NCBI GenBank assembly: GCA_937864205.1
Contig: CALMJB010000108.1
Location: 1 to 19,018 of the forward strand
Direction: 5' to 3'
DNA length: 19,018 nucleotides
Origin: an uncultured Actinomycetes bacterium
GTDB taxonomy: Bacteria; Actinomycetota; Actinomycetes; Nanopelagicales; Nanopelagicaceae
Shown piece after piece: positions 15,354-19,018 of this stretch. The translations under genes and the position numbers were made by a program. Within the stretch, counting starts at the first letter, position 1, and every line of letters begins with the position of its first letter. Below the pieces are notes generated by a model. The model saw only the letters and a program-made list of their open reading frames with translations. It was not told where the DNA came from and did not search any database.

Positions 15354-17954
15354 TTAGTGCGCTGCTTGATCCCAACTTTTACCGATGCCAATATTTACAT
15401 CAAGTGGAACCGACAACTTAAATGCTTGCGACATCTTATTCCGCACTAATTCCTGCAATTGAGGTTTTTCACCAGCAGATACTTCAAAGATTAATTCATC
15501 GTGCACTTGCAGAAGTGGTCGAGATTTCATGCCCAGTTTCTCAATCTCATTCATAATATTGAGAAGTGCAATTTTTATGATGTCAGCCGCGCTCCCTTGA
15601 ATAGGCGCATTTAACGCAGCCCGCTCGGCAATCTCTCTTCGCTGACGATTCTCATGATTTAAATCTGGCAGATACCTTCTGCGGCCCATGATGGTTTCGG
15701 TATATCCATTTGCCTTTGCTCTATTAACTACTTCGCGAAGATAATCTTGAATTCCGCCAAATCTTTCAAAGTATTTATTCATTAATGCGCCAGCTTCGCC
15801 CGGGTCTAGGTCTAATTGATTGGCTAAACCAAATGCACTTAATCCATAAGCTAATCCGTAAGACATCGCCTTGATTTTTCGGCGCATTTCAGCGTCAACC
15901 TCTTTCGGAGAGACATTAAATACTTGAGCAGCTACCGTTGAATGCAGATCCTCCCCCGACTTAAATGCCGCAATCAACCCAGCATCATTTGATAAGTGAG
16001 CCATGATTCGCATCTCGATTTGGCTGTAATCAGCGGTTAACAAGCACTCATAACCAGCGCCTGCTTCAAAGCAATTCCGGATCTTTCGACCTTCATCGGT
16101 TCGAACTGGAATGTTCTGCAAATTAGGTTCGGTAGATGAAAGCCGACCAGTTGCAGCCACGGTTTGCTGAAAAGTAGTGTGTATTCGCCCATCAGATTTA
16201 ATTGAATTAATCAAACCTTCTATCGTGGTTGCCAATTTGCCAGCTTCTCTAATTCGTAACAGATTCTGCAAAATTGGATGTTTTGTTTTTAGGAATAACC
16301 AATCAAGGCTTTCGGCATCGGTGGTGTAGCCAGTCTTTATTTTCTTAGTTTTAGGAAGTTTTAACTCATCAAATAGCACCGCTTGCAATTGTTTGGGCGA
16401 AGCCACGTTGAACTCATGCCCAGCATTTTTATGTGCAGATTTTGTTTCGCGATCCACCTCGATAGATAGATGTTTGTACATAGCTTCAAGCTCTTTGCGA
16501 TTTACATATATGCCATTTCGTTCTAAATCAGCCAATCTCTTTAATGTGGGTAGTTCTAGCTCTTGATATAACTGCCACATATTTCTATCTCTTAAAAAAT
16601 CCCCGAGTTTGCTCTCAAGCATTAGACACCACGCCGATGATTCCGGGCGAAAATCGGAAAACAAATCGGCCGAACTTTCACCTGGCAAAATTCCAAGATA
16701 TGTTGTCGCTAAATCTATTAACGTAAGATTTCGATCCCCCGGATTTACTAGATACGCCATCAGTTCAGTATCTGATGCCAAACCTTTTAACTGTAAATTG
16801 CGTACTAGCGGCTTTGCTGAATGTGAAATTTTGGTGATTGATTCATCGGTGAACCAATTTGGTATCTGACTCTCTTGTACCCAAAATACTTCACCGGCTT
16901 TAATGCAGACTGAGTATTGGACTAATTGATCGGCGATCAGATCGCAAATTAGTGAGACATTTGTTACCGATTCTCTCAATAATTTCTGATGTAAATCTTT
17001 ACCACTTATTGGAATAATCTTGATATCTGCTGCCGGTGGGCTTTGATCAGAGCCTAAATTTGTATCATTATTCGATTTTTCACTTGGCAACAATTTAATT
17101 CGTTCATTTAAAGATTTAATTTCAAATTGTTTTAAAAGCTTTGTCAGTTCCGTGGATTTAACCCCTAACCACTTTAGGTCGCTGATTTTGTATTTGATTG
17201 GTACTTCGCTGATCAATTGATTTAGTTCGCGGTTCAATAAGACGGCAGCAATATTCTCTTTTAGTGCTTGCCCCACTTTTCCAGAAATTGAATCCGCTTT
17301 GGCGATTAATGTTTTTATCGAACCAAACTCGCTTATCCACTTTGCGGCGGTTTTTTCGCCAACTCCGGGTATGCCTGGAAGATTATCTGACGGGTCTCCT
17401 CGTAAGGCTGCAAAATCTGCATATTGTTTTGGGGTAACACCGTATTTTTCCTGCACTTCATTTGGCGTCATGCGAGCTAATTCAGTAACACCCTTCTTCG
17501 GATAAAGCACGGTAACTAAATCATCAATTAATTGAAATGAATCGCGATCGCCGGTACAAATCACCACTGGCAAATCGGATTCGTGAGCTGACTTAGTAAT
17601 TGTGGCAATCAAATCATCGGCTTCATATCCCTCTAATTCAAAAGTCGGAATTCCAAAAGCATTTACAAGTTCATAAATTGATGGAATTTGCGATTTGAAC
17701 TCATCGGGTGATTTCGATCTATTTGCTTTATATTCCGGGAACTTTTCAGTGCGAAAGCTTTTACGAGAAACATCAAATGCGACCGCAACATGGGTCGGCT
17801 TTTCACTTTTTAAAATATTTACCAGCATGCTGGCAAATCCATAGATTGCATTTGTCGGTGCACCAGATGATGTCGCAAAGTTCTCAACTGGTAGTGCGAA
17901 GAAAGCGCGATAAGCCATCGAGTGGCCATCTATTAAAAGCAACTTATCGCTCAC
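15354..17954 (-). CDS. polA: DNA polymerase I (5'-3' exonuclease and polymerase; proofreading site lost)
   Basis: Fills repair gaps and removes RNA primers. It has 866 aa. The 5'-3' exonuclease domain (about 1-290) is intact: LLLIDGHSMAYRAF (5-18), YEADDLI (110-116), CTGDRDSF (133-140) and LRGDPSDNLPGIPGVG (184-199). The middle domain (about 310-470) lacks the proofreading DxE pair; the equivalent stretch reads SLICDLIADQ (334-343). The polymerase domain has motif A DYSQIEMR (642-649), motif B on the O-helix (RRKIKAMSYGLAYG, 691-704) and motif C QVHDELIFE (816-824). Tyr699 occupies the position of E. coli Phe762. The start is GTG (17954-17952) with no Shine-Dalgarno but a TAGAAT box 6 nt upstream, which suggests a leaderless mRNA. 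The gene is divergent from the thioesterase gene and convergent with the MFS gene. Confidence 0.98.
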   Translation of the reverse strand: MSDKLLLIDGHSMAYRAFFALPVENFATSSGAPTNAIYGFASMLVNILKSEKPTHVAVAFDVSRKSFRTEKFPEYKANRSKSPDEFKSQIPSIYELVNAFGIPTFELEGYEADDLIATITKSAHESDLPVVICTGDRDSFQLIDDLVTVLYPKKGVTELARMTPNEVQEKYGVTPKQYADFAALRGDPSDNLPGIPGVGEKTAAKWISEFGSIKTLIAKADSISGKVGQALKENIAAVLLNRELNQLISEVPIKYKISDLKWLGVKSTELTKLLKQFEIKSLNERIKLLPSEKSNNDTNLGSDQSPPAADIKIIPISGKDLHQKLLRESVTNVSLICDLIADQLVQYSVCIKAGEVFWVQESQIPNWFTDESITKISHSAKPLVRNLQLKGLASDTELMAYLVNPGDRNLTLIDLATTYLGILPGESSADLFSDFRPESSAWCLMLESKLGDFLRDRNMWQLYQELELPTLKRLADLERNGIYVNRKELEAMYKHLSIEVDRETKSAHKNAGHEFNVASPKQLQAVLFDELKLPKTKKIKTGYTTDAESLDWLFLKTKHPILQNLLRIREAGKLATTIEGLINSIKSDGRIHTTFQQTVAATGRLSSTEPNLQNIPVRTDEGRKIRNCFEAGAGYECLLTADYSQIEMRIMAHLSNDAGLIAAFKSGEDLHSTVAAQVFNVSPKEVDAEMRRKIKAMSYGLAYGLSAFGLANQLDLDPGEAGALMNKYFERFGGIQDYLREVVNRAKANGYTETIMGRRRYLPDLNHENRQRREIAERAALNAPIQGSAADIIKIALLNIMNEIEKLGMKSRPLLQVHDELIFEVSAGEKPQLQELVRNKMSQAFKLSVPLDVNIGIGKSWDQAAH

Positions 17955-17960
17955 ATTGAG

Positions 17961-17966
17961 ATTCTA
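17961..17966 (-). promoter_or_regulatory. TAGAAT -10 box for a leaderless polA mRNA
   Basis: TAGAAT on the minus strand is 6 nt before the polA GTG, which would place the transcript start at or next to the start codon. The hexamer 17 nt upstream reads TTCAAC, a partial -35 match. No ribosome-binding site is visible, consistent with leaderless initiation. Confidence 0.45.
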
Positions 17967-18045
17967 TTGCCGAAGAATTACTCGTTGAAATAATGAACCA
18001 GCCGGGCGATTTCATTTTCAATTCTCTATCAGGCTCGTAAGCGGT

Positions 18046-18051
18046 TAAACT
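18046..18051 (+). promoter_or_regulatory. TAAACT -10 box for a leaderless thioesterase mRNA
   Basis: TAAACT lies exactly 7 nt before the ATG at 18059, the same hexamer and spacing as the MFS gene. No Shine-Dalgarno and no clear -35 are visible. It lies in the 104-bp divergent region shared with polA. Confidence 0.5.
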
Positions 18052-18058
18052 TGAGAAC

Positions 18059-18463
18059 ATGACTGATTATCTTTCGGCAATTAAGGCCCGCGGAATTGGC
18101 GCATTAGATAAGAAAATGGGCATTGAAATTATTGAAGCCTCGCCTAATCGATTGGTGGCAACGATGCCGGTTGAAGGAAATACTCAACCAATCGGTTTAC
18201 TTCATGGTGGCGCGAATGTGGTTTTGGCAGAAAGTTTGGGTTCTATTGGAACTCAATTACATGCCGGAGCAGATCGAAAGATTGTCGGAGTTGATATAAA
18301 CGCAACGCACCATAAATCAGCTACCTCAGGCAAAGTAACTGCAGTTGCGACTGCGATATCACTAGGTCGCACGTTATGTTCTTATAATGTAGAGATTACA
18401 AATGATCAGGGCGAACGAACCTGTACCGCCCGAATTACTTGTTTGATCTTAGAAAAGCGTTGA
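18059..18463 (+). CDS. Hotdog-fold acyl-CoA thioesterase (PaaI / EntH-MenI type)
   Basis: A small cytosolic thioesterase that hydrolyses acyl- or aroyl-CoA thioesters; the actual substrate is unknown. It has 134 aa, typical of single-domain hotdog proteins. The active-site region QPIGLLHGGANVVLAESLGS (43-62) matches the EntH/YdiI pattern: Gln43, His49-Gly-Gly and Glu58, the last aligning with the catalytic carboxylate. ATHHKSATSGKV (82-93) is the expected CoA-side segment. It resembles E. coli EntH and YdiI (1,4-dihydroxy-2-naphthoyl-CoA hydrolase), but a menaquinone or phenylacetate role cannot be claimed from this window. A thioesterase next to polA recurs in Actinobacteria as I remember it. 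The gene starts with ATG under a leaderless-type promoter, and its TGA stop directly abuts the livF stop on the other strand. Confidence 0.93.
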   Translation: MTDYLSAIKARGIGALDKKMGIEIIEASPNRLVATMPVEGNTQPIGLLHGGANVVLAESLGSIGTQLHAGADRKIVGVDINATHHKSATSGKVTAVATAISLGRTLCSYNVEITNDQGERTCTARITCLILEKR

Positions 18464-19018
18464 TTAGCCGCCTAAATAGGCTTTAGTAACTTCGTTATTT
18501 GAAATTAAATCTTTAGCTTTTCCACTCATTTTGATAGTGCCAGATTCCAAAACATAAGCTCGGTCTGCAACATTTAATGCCGCAAGCGCATTTTGTTCTA
18601 CGAGTAAAACGGTTGTGCCTTGCTTATTGATTTTGGTAATCGTTTCAAAAATCATTTGCACAAGGACTGGCGCCAAACCCATTGATGGTTCATCCATCAA
18701 TAACAATTTAGGTGAACCCATAAGTGCTCGACCAACGGCTAACATCTGTTGTTCTCCACCAGACATAGTTCCAGCCTTTTGATCAATACGCTCTTTTAAT
18801 CTTGGGAATAGATCTAAAACTCGCTCACGATCGGCCGCTATTCCAGCTTTATCGGTGCGCAAAAATGCACCCAGATCTAAATTCTCATCAACTGACATCT
18901 TAGGAAATATTCTGCGGCCTTCTGGCGATTGGCAGATTCCCATTTTTACAATCTCATGTCCTTCTTTGCCTTGAATCTCTTCGCCATTGAAAATAATTTT
19001 TCCAGCCCTGGCTTTCAA
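18464..19018 (-). CDS. livF: Branched-chain amino-acid ABC transporter ATPase LivF (5' end beyond window, partial)
   Basis: ATP-binding subunit of a LivFGHMJ-type importer, acting on the cytoplasmic face of the membrane. About 184 C-terminal residues are visible of roughly 235. The N-terminal Walker A and true start are past the right edge; the TTG at the edge is an internal Leu codon, not a start. The visible part begins at AGKIIFNGEEI, which lies after Walker A in this family. The Q-loop segment GICQSPEGRRIFP (27-39, numbered from the edge) is typical of LivF. Signature motif SGGEQQML (86-93), Walker B KLLLMDEP (104-111) and VEQNA (140-144) follow; Gln in place of the switch His is common in LivF. 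The stop codon directly abuts that of the convergent thioesterase gene. Other liv genes presumably lie upstream, outside the window. Confidence 0.94.
   Translation of the reverse strand: MKARAGKIIFNGEEIQGKEGHEIVKMGICQSPEGRRIFPKMSVDENLDLGAFLRTDKAGIAADRERVLDLFPRLKERIDQKAGTMSGGEQQMLAVGRALMGSPKLLLMDEPSMGLAPVLVQMIFETITKINKQGTTVLLVEQNALAALNVADRAYVLESGTIKMSGKAKDLISNNEVTKAYLGG

Noticed and set aside
17951..17958. ATG one frame off the polA GTG (ATGTGA)
   Set aside because: It is followed at once by a TGA stop, while the overlapping GTG opens the full conserved PolA N-terminus.
18989..19018. TTG at the right edge read as the livF start
   Set aside because: The protein lacks Walker A at that point, and the residues match the interior of LivF. 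The gene simply runs past the edge.
1..19018. An undescribed multi-gene system, CRISPR array, insertion sequence, prophage or RNA gene
   Set aside because: All genes are recognisable housekeeping or transport families in conserved order, spacers are at most 173 bp, and I saw no repeat arrays, terminal inverted repeats or tRNA/rRNA-like sequence on either strand.

Overview
The window is a gene-dense stretch of a bacterial chromosome. The best guess is a streamlined, low-G+C actinobacterium, for example a member of the freshwater acI lineage (Nanopelagicales). Three things point to Actinobacteria: WhiA with very close similarity to the Streptomyces protein, a four-domain ribosomal protein S1, and the recognisable order rpsA, coaE, uvrB, uvrA, uvrC, rapZ, yvcK, whiA, gap, pgk. 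A/T-rich codon use and very short intergenic gaps point to a streamlined genome. The lineage is an inference from protein features and gene order as I remember them, not a phylogeny.

Layout. Positions 1-13914 are one minus-strand gene train. Read in the direction of transcription it runs rpsA (S1), coaE (dephospho-CoA kinase), uvrB, uvrA, uvrC (nucleotide excision repair), rapZ, yvcK, whiA (the conserved actinobacterial/firmicute regulatory trio), gap and pgk (lower glycolysis; pgk runs off the left edge). Gaps inside the train are 5-74 bp, and coaE and uvrB overlap by one base. The exception is a 163-bp gap before gap that carries a perfect TATAAT box, a small inverted repeat and a weak terminator-like hairpin, so the glycolytic pair probably has its own promoter. 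A 173-bp divergent region (13915-14087) separates rpsA from a plus-strand MFS transporter gene. That gene converges on polA (DNA polymerase I, minus strand). polA is in turn divergent from a small hotdog-fold acyl-CoA thioesterase gene (plus strand), which converges with no spacer on a partial livF (branched-chain amino-acid ABC transporter ATPase, minus strand) at the right edge.

How the genes fit together. UvrA, UvrB, UvrC and PolA cover damage recognition, dual incision and gap resynthesis. RapZ, YvcK and WhiA link amino-sugar/cell-envelope status to division and growth control in related bacteria. Gap and Pgk perform consecutive glycolytic steps. CoaE makes the coenzyme A used by the acyl-CoA substrates of the thioesterase family.

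Regulation visible in the DNA. Three genes outside the main train (MFS, thioesterase, polA) have a TANNNT box 6-7 nt before the start codon, as expected for leaderless mRNAs. rpsA has TTGACC-N17-TAACCT and starts at TTG. whiA has an almost perfect Shine-Dalgarno that decides its start. No gene-free stretch exceeds 300 bp, and I see no RNA genes, mobile elements, CRISPR arrays or large repeats. I found no convincing undescribed multi-gene system here. The points worth following up are regulatory and protein-level details.
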